Positions 32,132 through 43,530 of a stretch of DNA of 64,000 nucleotides are shown here, in pieces. The notes beneath the pieces are model-generated. The model searched no databases, had not been told where the DNA came from, and was given only the letters and a program-made list of their open reading frames with translations. This stretch comes from Blattamonas nauphoetae. Its lineage: Eukaryota > Preaxostyla > Oxymonadida. Where the stretch lies: NCBI GenBank assembly GCA_033064195.1, contig JARBJD010000155.1, positions 105,051-169,050 of the forward strand. Reading direction: 5' to 3'. Both the position numbers and the translations under genes were made by a program. Every line of letters begins with the position of its first letter. Within the stretch, counting starts at the first letter, position 1.

Positions 32132-32978
32132 CTATGAAAATAGAAATACAACACACTTTGGGACAAATCGTCCTCCCAGGTAGTGGATTCCACTGAAGGT
32201 TTGGGAACAGAGTTTTGGAGCAGCCATCGAGACGAGAATCTCTGGACGGAGGCCATTTCCCGCAATGTCTCCTTTCTCAACATCCCATCCCGATGGTACA
32301 TCAATCGACACGACAGGACGGTTGCTTCGAATCATGGAATCGATCACTTCTTGAAATGTGTCATTTGCCGGTGTTCGGAACGACTGGCCAAATAATGCAT
32401 CCTGAGTTAAGAAATGAAGAGAAATCTTTGTGTGGCGAAAACAAACCACGATCACATCAGATGATGCACACATCTGATCGAGTGTTTCCTTCATGACAAA
32501 CGAGGTCGTTGTTGGAATACCAAGCATCTTCAGCTGCTCAACAAGTTTTTGGAGAAGAACACTTTTCCCGACTTTCGGAACGTACACTTCCACATTCATA
32601 CCAAAGAAGTGAAGATGTCGAGCCACGACAAGCCCGTCTCCACCGTTGTCTGAACAGAAATCACGGGAACCATTCAATCACACTTCCAGGCCCACACACA
32701 ATCAGGACTTTCCGTGCTTCTTTGTGATGTTCAAAGACGACGTGAGCAACTGACTGTCCTGGAAGAGTGAAGAGAATCCGAGTCGAACACCTGCTAATTC
32801 CATCAATTGGTCCACAGAATACTACCGAGAAGTGTGTACAGTGATTGTGATGTTGAATGTAGGTGAAGAGCAAACTGAACATTCCGAGAAGAACATCTCG
32901 TCTATATGAGAACGATGCAGTGAGAAACATCAAAAAAATACCAATTGCGATTGCTTCCTGTTGTGTCACGAATTTCAT
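32132..32978 (-). CDS. NAXE: NAD(P)H-hydrate epimerase (YjeF_N family), five exons
   Basis: Five exons (32978-32942, 32901-32876, 32821-32791, 32758-32684, 32649-32132) join through GT-AG introns of 40, 54, 32 and 34 nt to give 228 residues. The joined protein follows the family in order: an N-terminal QQEAIAID, then YSVDQLMELAG, then a nucleotide-binding CGPGNNGGDG loop (split by intron 4), a DALFG motif, SIDVPSGWDVEKG, and a C-terminal FVP end. The enzyme epimerises the R form of hydrated NADH/NADPH so that a partner dehydratase can repair it. It is usually cytosolic or mitochondrial; no targeting peptide is evident here. Motif continuity across all four joins supports the very short introns. 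Confidence 0.93.
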
Positions 32979-33049
32979 GAGTGTGTGGCTTTCTTTGCTG
33001 GGTTGAAAGGAAAGGTCAATATGATGGGTTGATCAAATCATCCATGTGA

Positions 33050-34111
33050 ATGACACAACAAACAAATAAATCGTCACATTTCAAGTCGCGCTCATCTTAC
33101 ATTCTCTCAAGTAGCCCGCCTAGTATCCTTCCAAAGCATTTACTCTTCCTGAATTCCGACGTCCAAACATCGATGACTCTCTCAGAAGCAGTCCCAATTT
33201 ATCTCTCATTATCACAGACCATCCAAGATAGAATTTCAATGGACGAGTCTCAGATTAGGAAGGCGATTGCATTCATTACTAATCTTAGCCAACCAAAAAT
33301 TCTTCGATCATCCACCGATCAATTTGTGAAGGAAGTCGCAAAAGTCTCAAACAAAAACTTGAATGGTTTTGTTCTTTCCGTTGTAATGATGCTAACGTCG
33401 CAATGTTACGAGCTTACTGTTCAAACTCTCTCTTTCCTCACCGATCTCCTTCGAAAAACTTCTCCAACTCTACGTCATGACCTAATCAAAGAAGGAATAA
33501 TATCAGAAACACTCAAAACAATTCACCCTGATATGCTGTGCATCTCGTCGAAAATAAGCATCCATCTTGAACTCATCAACATTCTCAGACAGTCTCTACA
33601 CTATCAATCGCCTCTTGTTGTTCGTGTGCCAAATCGCACTTCATCTTCTTCGACGGGGGATCCTCATGAGATGTTCTACACAAAGATTTTGTGCCCAAGC
33701 AAGGAATATATGACGCATCTCTGTCGCAACAGATATATCCTGTTTACTTCGGGAATATTCCGTAATTTGATGGATCTTTTCACACAATTGATTTATTTAG
33801 GTCCATTTCATACCCCTTCAACATCTTTTGTCACGAAAAGTCCTGTTTCACTCACCCTGCTGAGCATCTTCTCTTTCGCCAGAACATCTCTAATATTCGA
33901 TCTCTTTGGCGAAACCATTCTCACATTCCTGCGTATGTGGAAGAAAAATGAATTGTCAAACCAGAACGGACAGGATGTGATTCGTTCGCTTGTTTCGGAA
34001 GGACTCGACGATGAGAAGGAATTGAAGCTTTTGACAGAAACAAGACATAAAAAACCACACACTGGACGAACAATCCTGCGATTGATGCGAGAGTGGGGAG
34101 GGAACATCTGA
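33050..34111 (+). CDS. ARM/HEAT-like helical protein, not recognised
   Basis: This single open frame of 353 codons starts at an ATG in a compact gene block. The sequence is rich in Leu, Ser, Ile and Thr with repeated amphipathic helices of about 40 residues and no Cys-rich or catalytic motif. Similar Leu/Ser-rich ARM-like proteins are abundant in oxymonad genomes. The first 40 residues are Ser/Lys-rich and may be unstructured, so an internal Met near residue 42 is an alternative start. Function is unknown; a protein-protein interaction scaffold is the general expectation for such folds. Confidence 0.7.
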   Translation: MTQQTNKSSHFKSRSSYILSSSPPSILPKHLLFLNSDVQTSMTLSEAVPIYLSLSQTIQDRISMDESQIRKAIAFITNLSQPKILRSSTDQFVKEVAKVSNKNLNGFVLSVVMMLTSQCYELTVQTLSFLTDLLRKTSPTLRHDLIKEGIISETLKTIHPDMLCISSKISIHLELINILRQSLHYQSPLVVRVPNRTSSSSTGDPHEMFYTKILCPSKEYMTHLCRNRYILFTSGIFRNLMDLFTQLIYLGPFHTPSTSFVTKSPVSLTLLSIFSFARTSLIFDLFGETILTFLRMWKKNELSNQNGQDVIRSLVSEGLDDEKELKLLTETRHKKPHTGRTILRLMREWGGNI

Positions 34112-34970
34112 TCTGCTTATCACGGAAGGATTAACTTTCACAAAACTCATTGTTCTTCATTTCATTGAGGACAAAAGTGTAAAGAAGGTGTCTGGACAAA
34201 ATAGAAAACAACAATAGCGAATGTAACTTTTAACTCATATCATATTAAATATGGGTTCGATCAAAATGACTGTTGAAAGTCACGTCTTCTACATATGAAT
34301 TCAAGCTCAGCCAAGATGAAATAATTGAAAGTGTGAAATTGGAATGATTCGGCCATGATAATTGTCAGTAAATTCTTTTATCGTCGTCGTGGACATGATT
34401 GAAAACTGGAACTTGCACCTCTCAAACACTCGAATTGGTCATTTTAGAAGAAATTTTTTGCGTGGGATGGGAATATGTCAATTTTTCATTCTAAAATTGT
34501 ACTTTCAGTCCTCTGAAAAACATGGTAGCAGTAGTCTGATGAGAAAAAAACATCAAAATCACGAAAAACAATGAGAAAGTGTCCAAATTATTGGTTTTTA
34601 ATTGTAGTTGACAGCATGAAATTACAATAGACATCGGTTTCCTGAAAGTGAGAAAAGAAATAAGAAGAAAGGAGTTACAGGTTAATGGTGCTGACATGAA
34701 ATTCTCTGGTATTCAATTAACCGATAAAAATCAACAATAATTTCGAAGAAATATAATTGTAGTGAGAAAATAATCCTGTCAACAATTTGGAGCAATAGAC
34801 CCATTATTGGGCCACGTAGCCTTAAACAGCAGGATACACACCACTTTTTTCAACTTTTCAACGTTGTATCTCCATTACCAGCCTTCCTTTTTTCCCCAAA
34901 CTATTTGAATTTAGTTCAAATATATCTCGAAAAAAGATTCGCATCATATTTTTGTTTCAAAATGTTCAAA
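34112..34970. other. AT-rich intergenic DNA
   Basis: No gene is supported. A segment near 34830-34970 (CTCCATTACCAGCC and following) is a diverged relative of the repeat found in the foldback region at 35685-36845. Confidence 0.4.
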
Positions 34971-34981
34971 TCGCCAAAAAA

Positions 34982-35254
34982 AATGATCTGGAAGAAAAAT
35001 CAAGACAATTGGCGGCGATATTGATGAGGAATCTAAAACTAGATGAAGAAAGGCTTGATGAGTTGAGTGTGCCTGTGTAAATGCAAGACATACATGAGGA
35101 AGAGCTATCTTCCGAGACGAACAGACTCAAATTTGATTGAACAGACAAAACTGAAATTGAGTTCGTCTCATCAAGACTAGTTGATTCTAGTCTTGACAAG
35201 TCGAAAGGATTCGATCAGAGGAGTGTGGAAAGAGATACGGTTGAGAGTGTGTAA
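34982..35254 (+). pseudogene. Acidic coding remnant with in-frame stops
   Basis: One plus-strand frame reads as a Glu/Leu/Arg-rich helical protein for about 90 codons (LKLDEERLDELSVPV, then EEELSSETNRLKF). It is cut by a TAA at about 35078 and a TGA at about 35138. The composition is unlike the AT-rich surroundings. It could be a decayed gene or an exon with unresolved introns. No family is recognised. Confidence 0.3.
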
Positions 35255-35337
35255 TTGATGAGTCGATTTGAGTGCAGGAAATCCAACCAATCCCACTCTT
35301 TCATCATCTTTCCCAGTCATTCCCATCCTCGCCCCAC

Positions 35338-35520
35338 ATCAATCAGCATTCCCATTTCCATCTCGCTCACTCTCAGCATTCTCATCTCCATCTCGCGCAC
35401 TCTCAGCATTCCCATCCTCATGTCTCCCACTCTCAGTATTCCCATCTCCATCTCGCTCACTATCAGCATTCCCATCTCCATGTCCTTCACTCTCAGCTTT
35501 CCCATCGTCATCTCTCCCAG
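35338..35520. repeat. 30-bp minisatellite, about six copies
   Basis: The unit CATTCCCATCTCCATCTCGC followed by TCACTCTCAG is repeated head to tail with small variations. Because 30 is a multiple of three, all frames stay open and give spurious Ser/His/Ile/Pro-rich peptides. Confidence 0.9.
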
Positions 35521-35684
35521 CAGGCTTCTCTCTCTCCTCCGTCTCCATCCAGACATCGGGTATAAATAAAAGAAAAACACTTTTTTTCGTCAATAGATCG
35601 ACGAAAGACACTCTCAAAGACTTTGGTTTCCTTTGAAATGTGTCGTCGAGAAACAACGTTTGTTTCAAGTTTGTGTTTTTAATC

Positions 35685-36845
35685 CGTACATTTTCAAAAA
35701 TCCGTACCATGGGGATTGAAAAATATAAATTGGTCAAACTAAGAAAAAAAATGTGGTTCCGCGCCGAAACGCCTGTGTCAGGAGAAAACCTCAAAATACT
35801 CTGAAAGCCAGAATGACACTGATTTTTCTCAACTTTTACCCTTTGTTCTCCACAACCAGCCATCCGTTTTGAATCAAAGAAAAGGCATTGTGATCGTAAA
35901 CATCTCGACAAAAGCTGCTCAAAAAACAAACCGATTTTTTGTCTAAGAATTATTTGTCGTGAAAAATATGGGTTTTTTTCCATTTTCCCCAATATCCAGA
36001 CTTTTATAGTAGTGTCAATAAAGCACGAAAATCAAAAATTCACGATCTGTTACGGATAAATCACAATTGGTCTAACTAAGAAAAAAATAAAATTTTAGAT
36101 TTATTTGACGACAAAAATTTGCGAGTGCCTCATTTCGCCCTATAGGAAAATACACACATTTTTTGAAACTTTTTGGGGTCATTTCTCCACGACCAGACGT
36201 CCGTTTTGGACCGAAGAAAAAGCGATGTTATCGCATATAAATCGATCAAAGACACTCAAAAAAATAATAAAAATTTTCCATGAAATTTTTCTGGGTGAAA
36301 AATAGCGTTTTTTCACATCGTCCCAGATACCCACAATTTTTTTTGAATTTTTTTTTTCAAAAAATGCATTTCACCAAATGAACTATTCTACAAAACATTT
36401 CATCAAAATCGGTTCACAGGTTGTGAAGATATTGCCGAAACACTTTTTTTTTGTTGGGCAAAACGGGGTACTGTGTGGTTTTCTCCGAATTGCGCCGGGA
36501 TATAAATCTAAAATTTTATTTTTTTCTTAGTTAGACCAATTGTGATTTATCCTTAACAGATCGTGAAGTATTGACATGGCGTGCTTTATTGACACAACAA
36601 TTATCTCGATTTTTTTGAAAATGTTCGTTTCACCGAAAAACGTTTTTGTGAAAATTTTCATCAATATCGATTCACTGATTGTTGAGATATTGCCGAAACG
36701 ATTTTTGTCTTTGGGCAAATGGGGGGATTTTGAGGTTTTCTCCCAACACAGGCGCTTCAGCGCGTAACTAGTTTTTATTTTCCATGGTTTGACCAATGTA
36801 TATTTTTCAAGCCCCATGTTACGGATTAATGAAAATGTCGGTTTA
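35685..36845. repeat. AT-rich foldback element with nested direct repeats
   Basis: Bases 35685-35800 pair with 36690-36845 in inverted orientation (shared words include GGAGAAAACCTCAAAAT and TTGAAAAATATA), and 36010-36105 pair with 36497-36590 (ATCACAATTGGTCTAACTAAG and its complement). Within the left half, a segment around 35845-35920 is repeated in direct orientation around 36185-36260 (TCTCCAC, CCAG, TCCGTTTTG). Within the right half, 36390-36450 repeats at 36650-36710 (GATATTGCCGAAAC). No open frame or target duplication was found. It is probably the remains of tandem and inverted copies of a non-autonomous element. Confidence 0.7.
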
Positions 36846-38771
36846 ATGAAAGGACTATCATGTCTTCTCAAATCCCCTGATTTGTTTGTCTTTTTTTCAA
36901 TTCATTCTTTTCACCAGAAAAAAGTTTCTGAGCATGTTTTGATTCGGTTTTTTAACAACACAGCTATATCACAATGATTCGAGCGAATAATTTTGAAATG
37001 ACACACCACACTATAGTTGGTGACAAAAAACTGTTTTCTTCTAATTGCCATTTAGATGTTCACTAAACTTGTGAGGGGGGAAATCTTTCGATTTTGTTTT
37101 GATCACAACAGATTTCACTGATTTTTTAACAGAGGTATTTTATTACTCTATTTTGTTTCAAAACCTCTCAAAAAGCTTCTCAACGATGAAAACAGTATTC
37201 AAAAACCGATTCTGTAAGAGAGAATCAATACAAATGAATCAATCGAGATGAAAGACGAAAAAAGTTTTCTCTGGTTCGATCCTGAAATGTGGAAAACAAT
37301 AAACAACCACCAGTGTGACATTTCAAAAATATTCACTCATTTTCATTCATTTCATTCATTCCAGACACCATATATACAGCCAAATTCATAGTGTCGTGCC
37401 TCCAAAACATTCGTTATCCAATAATATGGTTTTGATATTTCTAGTGTATTTTTTTGGTTTGAATGAATCAGAACTTTGAGAAGAAATACTCTATTCTGTT
37501 GCATATTTCCATTCAAATCCGATCATTCAGAGAACTCCATTGCCCACTATTGAGACTGATCATTCATTCACTCGCATTCCTTGATTTCATCCTTTTGTCC
37601 AAATTGTTGTTTTGATGGTGATCGAAAGTCCGTCGAAACGAAGAAGACAAAATTAATGCAAAACTATCATCAGAATTGATCATCAGATATTTATTTCACT
37701 CGATATCACCACACATCTTGACCTATAAATCAATGCTCGGGGACAAGAAAAAAAAGTGTATGTGATGGGTCCGATCGCACACAATCGATCGACCTTTCAC
37801 CCTCCCCGTTCCTCCCACGATTTCTCAGGAATTAAAAAAAAAGTCAAGGACACATTGATAACGATTGTAGATTTTGTGATGCAAAGGGAGGTGAGCTGTT
37901 CGATCGGACCAATCTTGTGACGTTTCGATAAATATGACAGATATTCATCGAAATGGCGGACAGAAAGAGGCCACAAAAATAACAGCAATGAAACCAGATC
38001 GAAGAATTGCCGGACTGAACCTCAGAATTCTCTTGGAGATCACAAGCAATCGAGTGCCAACGAAGAGTCGTCAGAGAATGAGATCAAGAAAGTCGAAATG
38101 TGAGTGATGATACTGTGATGGCATCCGTTGTTTCGAGATATCTCCAATTTTTGTGATTGGGGATTTGCTCTTCTCACGCGTGTGTGAAGGTGTCACAGGG
38201 GACATATCGTGGAGTTCGGAGTGGTTGGTGAAGTGACGGGTTTGGTGATATTTGGGACATTTGATCAAGGTTTTTCGTGTCATCCGTATCATCTGTTTTG
38301 GGGTTGTCTCGACATGTGCGATTCTCAATGAAATGTGGAAAACAATATATGTGCGTGGAAAAAAATCAAAAATCACCTAAATATCGTTCAAGGGTTCAAT
38401 AGACAGAGGACAGGTGAATTTTTGCATTTCAAGCATGATCGCGCTTGAAATGGGAGTTGTCATAGACATGGGACATAATTCAATTTCGGGACATAATTCC
38501 CTCTTTGAGCGATCTATTGACAATTAAGGTCTAATATTTGTGAAAATAATTCGTGAACTGGTCTGTTCACGCCACAAAAGTCAACGGAAAGGAACAATTG
38601 TCTTGAAGTGGAGAAAGGAGGATCAACGTCTGATCTTCCCACAATCAATGTGACAAAATCTCCGTTCTCCGAAAAAAGTCATATCCCAGTCCTTCTCACC
38701 TTCCACGTCTCAGATGACATGGCACAAACCTAATAACAAGAGTCCGAAAAAATTGAGAAACCCAATAATGG
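36846..38771. other. AT-rich stretch with no supported gene
   Basis: Only short frames without recognisable motifs are present. Local A/T runs and CATTCATT-type simple repeats occur near 37330-37370. A minus-strand frame at 38071-38376 is open but has no supporting feature. Confidence 0.5.
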
Positions 38772-39323
38772 ATGGGATCAAACATCCAAAATACCCCCTT
38801 GCCCGCTCAAAAATCCCCATTCAAGGATCCTGTCTTAAAGATTAACGCACTCACGGACAATGACCTGATGGTCACTGCAGTGCAATCCCGGTATGCTTTC
38901 CACCAATCAAAGCTCAATTCGCTCTTTTTATGGAATGCAATTGTTGCTTCATTTTTCTTGCATGGATCTGTCTCTCTCCTTCATCACTCATTCTCTTCCT
39001 CTTTTTCCTCATTTTTCAGTGTTTGTCGGTCAAACTTTATTGATTCAACAAATTAGACGAACAGTTTAATCACTCCACCAATCAGTTCAGATCCAGCATA
39101 TTTCCCGTGTTTTTCAGGTTTGCTCTCATTTTTATTCCTTACTTTTCATTCTCTTCACATTTTTAGGCAGATGCATGGATTTCATGTTGTTAATACGATG
39201 ATCCATGACACAGGAGGAGATCTCTGCAATAAGATGGCGGAGAAACGTCACTCAGACTTCGGTCATATCACTTGTATTTCACTACTGTTTGTATTGATGA
39301 TTTTTTTGGGTAATGTGATGTAA
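38772..39323 (+). CDS. Possible Bet1-like Qc-SNARE, intron structure unresolved
   Basis: The first part (from the ATG at 38772) reads TDNDLMVTAVQSR, like the start of a SNARE helix. The last part (about 39170-39323) reads VNTMIHDTGGDL, then a basic stretch and a C-terminal hydrophobic tail ending GNVM. That order, with a helix containing DxTGG followed by a tail anchor, is the layout of Bet1/Sft1-type SNAREs that act in ER-Golgi transport. Between them, probable introns end in TTTTTCAG (about 39009-39018), GTTTTTCAG (about 39112-39119) and TTTTTAG (about 39161-39168). The middle exons could not be joined without a stop. Identification is by layout only. Confidence 0.4.
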
Positions 39324-39860
39324 TGATCAGTTCTGAAAAATGGAGAGACCCATCATAAAGTGGAAAAAGGATCGAGAATTTGGACCATCTCCAATTTAGT
39401 TCATACTTAGTGAGGATGTGTAATAGGCTCCCTACAACCTGTAATTCACTCTCCAACAGAAATTGATTCTTATTTAGGTAGAAAAGCGAATTATGTCTCC
39501 AAATTGTTTTGTGTCCCACATCTATAAGATCAGCACATTTTTGTACACTTTTTGTCACAAAAAATGTTCAAAGACACGGAAAGGATGTAAAATAACAAAA
39601 AAAGAGGTCTATTTTAGGCATGGGCAGCGGTCGGTCCGACTGCTCGTCGACCGACCGACTGCTTTTTAGGATGATCGATCCCATTTCGAACGACATTCTT
39701 TTTTTGATGACAGTATATTGTCTCGATAAACAAACGATTTAAAGAATGAAGATGAGTGAATGTGGTAGAAAGCAAGTAGAACAGCAAAGAATCGGTTTAA
39801 TGAAGGAAAATGCTGAGTGAGGGTTCGCTCCTTCCTGTTCCTCTCTCTTCGCCTGATGAA

Positions 39861-42570
39861 TCATCTGCACCTCCGCAAACTGAAAAAGGCGAGCATTTGG
39901 GCGTTCAGTGCTGATTGGGCAGAGAGTGACTGGACAGACCCGCTCTTCACGTTGAACTTAGCACAGACAACGGTGAGGGGGACTTCGTTGGCGTGGTCGG
40001 AGAGGATCAGGGCGGAGTAGAAGCGGCGGGAGATGGCTGGTTGCGAGAGCCAAAGCGAAGATGTTTGGAACTGGCTGAGTGGATTCACAATCAGTTCGTT
40101 CAGTTCCAGCTCGAGCTCGCTCGATCCAGAGTGGATGAAGCCTGTTGCAGGGAGTTTCTTGACCGAATTCTGCCGTGGAATGGGTTGCTTTGTTGTCTCG
40201 TCGAGCTGATCGGGAGGAGTGTCTCTTCCGTCTCTTTGTGCTTCCTGCGACTTGCGGAGGAGGAACTGCTCGTCCACTCCGCAGTGCAGAGCGATGTCCT
40301 GTCGGAGCGGCGAGAGGGAGTGGAAGAGCGTGTGGTACGCCCGCCAGTTGGAGATGGTCACATCGCCTCCGTCGGAGAGGGGGCACGCAGAGGAAGAGTG
40401 CATGGAGGTCGTCGGAGAGGCAGAGCGAGTCCACTGCTTTTGTGAGGAGAGTGGAGACAGAGAGTGCGATGTCGATGGGGAGATTCGACTTGAAAGAGGC
40501 GATGACGATGACAATTGGGATGAGGACAGTGTCCTCTGTCGGCGGGGGAGTGTCAGTGCCGGTGTGGAGGGTGCTGTGTTGGGGACGACGCGGCAGACGG
40601 GGTAATCTGAAATGATGTTGTGGGGTTTGATGTGGGGTGTTGTGTTCTATTCGGTTTCCTCCTGCTCTTCCTCTTCCGCTTCGTTCTGTTCGTCTTCTTT
40701 GTCTGCTCTCGTTTTCTCCTTCTCTTCGAGATGGCTAAACTCAATCAACCCGAAGTTGCAGAGACTCATCACGCAGTTCATCACAATCGCGTCGAGTGGG
40801 TTGTTCTCGTCGGGCACTGCTCTGCTTTCTGCCAACCTCCGTTCGGCGTCGAACTCCTTCTGCACCGACTGCAGCTTCTGTACAGTCTGGGCTCGCTTGG
40901 CGAGGGCAGTAACTCCCTTCTTACCTTTTGTCAACGAGGGAGTGAGGAAAGGCGTGGATTGGATGGGAAGAGCGAGCTCCAAACTCTCGTTGAACGAATC
41001 TGGCGGGGTCCTCCCCTGCGACGGATTGGTGACGATTGGAGTGGCAGTGAGGACGTTCAGCGAGACAGCACGAGATGTGGCCTCTTCCTATCGGAACTGC
41101 TTGGCTCGGGCAAGGTTACTGATCTGGATGGAGACGAGCATGTGGTGGCAGAAGCGGAGGACGTCGCCAAACGTGACGACTTTGACAGAGTTCTCGCGGA
41201 TGAACCGCCGCTTCTTCTTCCCCACCATTGCGTTCCACTCGCGTCTCTTCGCGTTCCGTGCCTTCCTCTCGTCGTTCAGTATCATTCGTTCTCCTCTCCT
41301 TCCCACTCTTGCGTCAGCCCCACATTCCCTCTGATTTCCCCGCACACGCAGTCAAGGATCGCCTTGTTCAGCCTCTCTGCCATCTCCACCTGCGTTTCCT
41401 GTGTTGGTGCTTGTTGCTTTGTCCGGTTGGGTCCTCATTATCAGCACCACATCGCCCTCCGTGTCGAACCCTGCTCGCCCAGCACGTCCAGACATCGGTT
41501 TGCAGAGCGACCACGAGATATTGTTCTGAAATGCTGGAGCGGATCAGACATTCGATCTTGTCTCGTAAGTTCTAGTCCTTCAGATGACCGGCGAGGAAGA
41601 TGGCGGCCTCCTCGCACATCCGCTTCTTCGAACAGAACACGAGGATACAGTTGTTCTCCCCGCATTCGGTGCAGAGATGGAAGAGATAATTTGTGTCGGA
41701 CGTGGCGAACATATCACCGGACAACAATTCCGCGTTTAGCATCCTCCATCTTTTTGCCCGATATGCTGGGCTCATTCAGAAGGACATGTCGAAATGCCTC
41801 ATCGAACGCGAGAACGTTCTTCGGAAACACTCCAATCTCATATAGGTTGGACGGGAGTAATGTTGACGAGCTCTGAATCGGGTGGAGGTGCCTGTGAGTT
41901 CGGCTCGGCCTCTTCGAACAGGAATTCGGATGATGGAGTCGAGTTGAAGAGCGAGTGGTCTGCTTTTGCTCGTTTCAGCCGCTTGATCATCTCCTGTCGA
42001 AGTCAGTCTTCCTCCTCTTTCTTCAGCTGCTTCTCCCACTCTTCTTGCACATCCTTTTCTCTGTCTGACGCGGTGAGCACTTTGGTGAGCATCGATTCCA
42101 AAAGATGGCCTCGATGGGGATCTTATGTCATGTGCAGTTCGTCGACGACAAATCCTCCGAGGTTTCCGATCCTCCTTTCATCGATTAGGTTCATGATAAT
42201 CGAATATGCCTTTTTATTCGTGCTTACGGCGAGGAGTTGCTGCACGGTGAGACAGTGGATGGAATTGGGAAAATGCCCTGGATATCAATACACGGTTCAA
42301 CACGAAATTGCTAGGTACGCGCAAAGTCAGTGTAGAATTTGATATTTCGGCCGCGATGGAGGCAAATGGAACCGAGATGATTGCGAGCTTGTGTCGGATG
42401 GAAAGGGTATTGTACAGAAGAATGTCTGCGATAAATGACTTCCAACCGGATGTTGGTGCAGAATTAACAAGATTCCAGAAAGCATCGATCACTCCAGGAA
42501 GAGATAGACGTTGTGTATACCACGGATAGAGGGATGTGATTCCTCGAGAGTGGTAGAGTGCAGAAACTGT
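39861..42570 (-). pseudogene. HELQ/POLQ-type Ski2-family DNA helicase, heavily decayed
   Basis: Reading the minus strand from about 42570, family motifs appear in order but in several frames. They are a Q-motif-like LYPWYTQ stretch; motif I SAPTSGWKS (42420-42460, the usual GGKT or AGKT altered to GWKS); motif II VVDELHM (about 42140); a TAA just after it; a motif-IV-like ILVFCSKKRMCEE (about 41640); and motif VI SGRAGRAGFDTEGD (about 41490). The C-terminal helical domain has EVPLTVVCAKFNVKSGSVQSL (about 39960). The segment that should carry motif V is missing. No polymerase domain follows, which favours HELQ over POLQ. HELQ-type helicases unwind DNA in repair of blocked forks and double-strand breaks. 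Multiple shifts and stops make this a pseudogene. Confidence 0.75.
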
Positions 42571-43341
42571 TGGGAGGAGAGGTGTTAAATCGAAGTTTGC
42601 TTGAACTTTGTCTTTCCAGAGGCGGTATGAGTTTGAGTGTCAGGATGATACTTATCCCTCAACCAGACAGACGGGGCATCTTCTCTCGGTTCTGTAGTAT
42701 CAGCTGCATGCAGAGGAGAAGTAGAATATGTTTATGTCTTGTGAAAGATGTTGTATTGTTCTCAATGACCGAGGAGAGAGAATGACGAGTTCAGAACTGT
42801 GGAGAATCGTGTTTTGACGGATTCCAGATCTTGATCCATTGGAGGAAGATACGAGAACGGAGTTGGATGATCCTTGTTGATTCTGATCATCTCGTCGATC
42901 ATTTCACCGCTCGACTTTTCAGATGACCTGAAACATGGTTTCCATTCAAGACCAATGAAGAGAAATATGTGAAAAGAGTGAAAAAACTTTGGAGACGCGA
43001 ACAGATGTTGTGAATCGTCCTTAATCCATTTCAGTCTGTCGACTTCAGAGTTGGGCTTGATCAAGCCAGGTTTTGTTGATAAATGACGAGAAAGAGGTCG
43101 TTAAGGATTAAAAAGAAAAAAAACACCATGTTCGTTTGAATTGGATCTGCAGAAAAGCAGTCAGAACAAAAAGATTGAGTCGGAGTCGGTCGGACAGGCC
43201 GACTTTTAGTCCAATGTTGGGGAAGGACAGACCGACTCAGGGACTCTTGAACCACGACCTTAGAAGCATTAATTTTGTGAAAACTGAGATAAACTAATTA
43301 AAGTGATGTTGTGAATTAAAAATGAAAAAAAGAGAACAATA

Positions 43342-43417
43342 AAGTGTCCCAGGCGGGATTCGATCCTGGGTCCGGGGAGCAAAAAGCTTCCGTGCTACCA
43401 CTCGACTAAAAGGCACT
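43342..43417 (-). tRNA. tRNA-like sequence (Lys, TTT anticodon-like), probably decayed
   Basis: On the minus strand the A box TAGTCGAGTGG matches the consensus fully, and the B box GGATCGAATCC differs at one position. An anticodon-like loop CTTTTTG gives TTT. A T7 run about 12-20 nt downstream (A run at 43324-43330 on the plus strand) could end polymerase III transcription. Pairing is poor: several mismatches in the acceptor stem and one or two each in the D, anticodon and T stems. It is therefore a pseudo-tRNA or a tRNA-derived element rather than a clear functional gene. It lies 50 bp inside the right end of the 39615-43491 TIR pair. Confidence 0.4.
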
Positions 43418-43530
43418 TCAAAAAAGTCGCAGACTCTTTTATTGTTAGGGACAGAACTCGATGTTTTCAGACCGACCACTGCCCATGCCTACAGGGGTAT
43501 AATAAGCATTCTCACAACCAGTTAGAGAGG

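Larger units (their letters stand above)
39615..43491. mobile_element. hAT-type TIR pair enclosing a helicase pseudogene
   Basis: The left end reads TAGGCATGGGCAGCGGTCGG at 39615. The reverse complement of 43467-43491 reads TAGGCATGGGCAGTGGTCGG. Subterminal GGTCGGTCC/GACCGAC words occur inside the left end and again near 43180-43240. The start TAGG-ATG-GCA fits hAT elements and is closely similar to the element at 47921-50383. The 8-bp flanks (GTCTATTT left, CAGGGGTA right) do not match, so the pair may come from two different insertions or the target duplication has been lost. The interior carries a ruined HELQ/POLQ helicase and a tRNA-like sequence but no transposase. Confidence 0.6.

Noticed and set aside
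35255-35992. Several Ser/His/Pro-rich or Gly/Asp/Glu-rich ORFs near 35300
   Set aside because: They come from the 30-bp minisatellite and end in AT-rich DNA with no domain.
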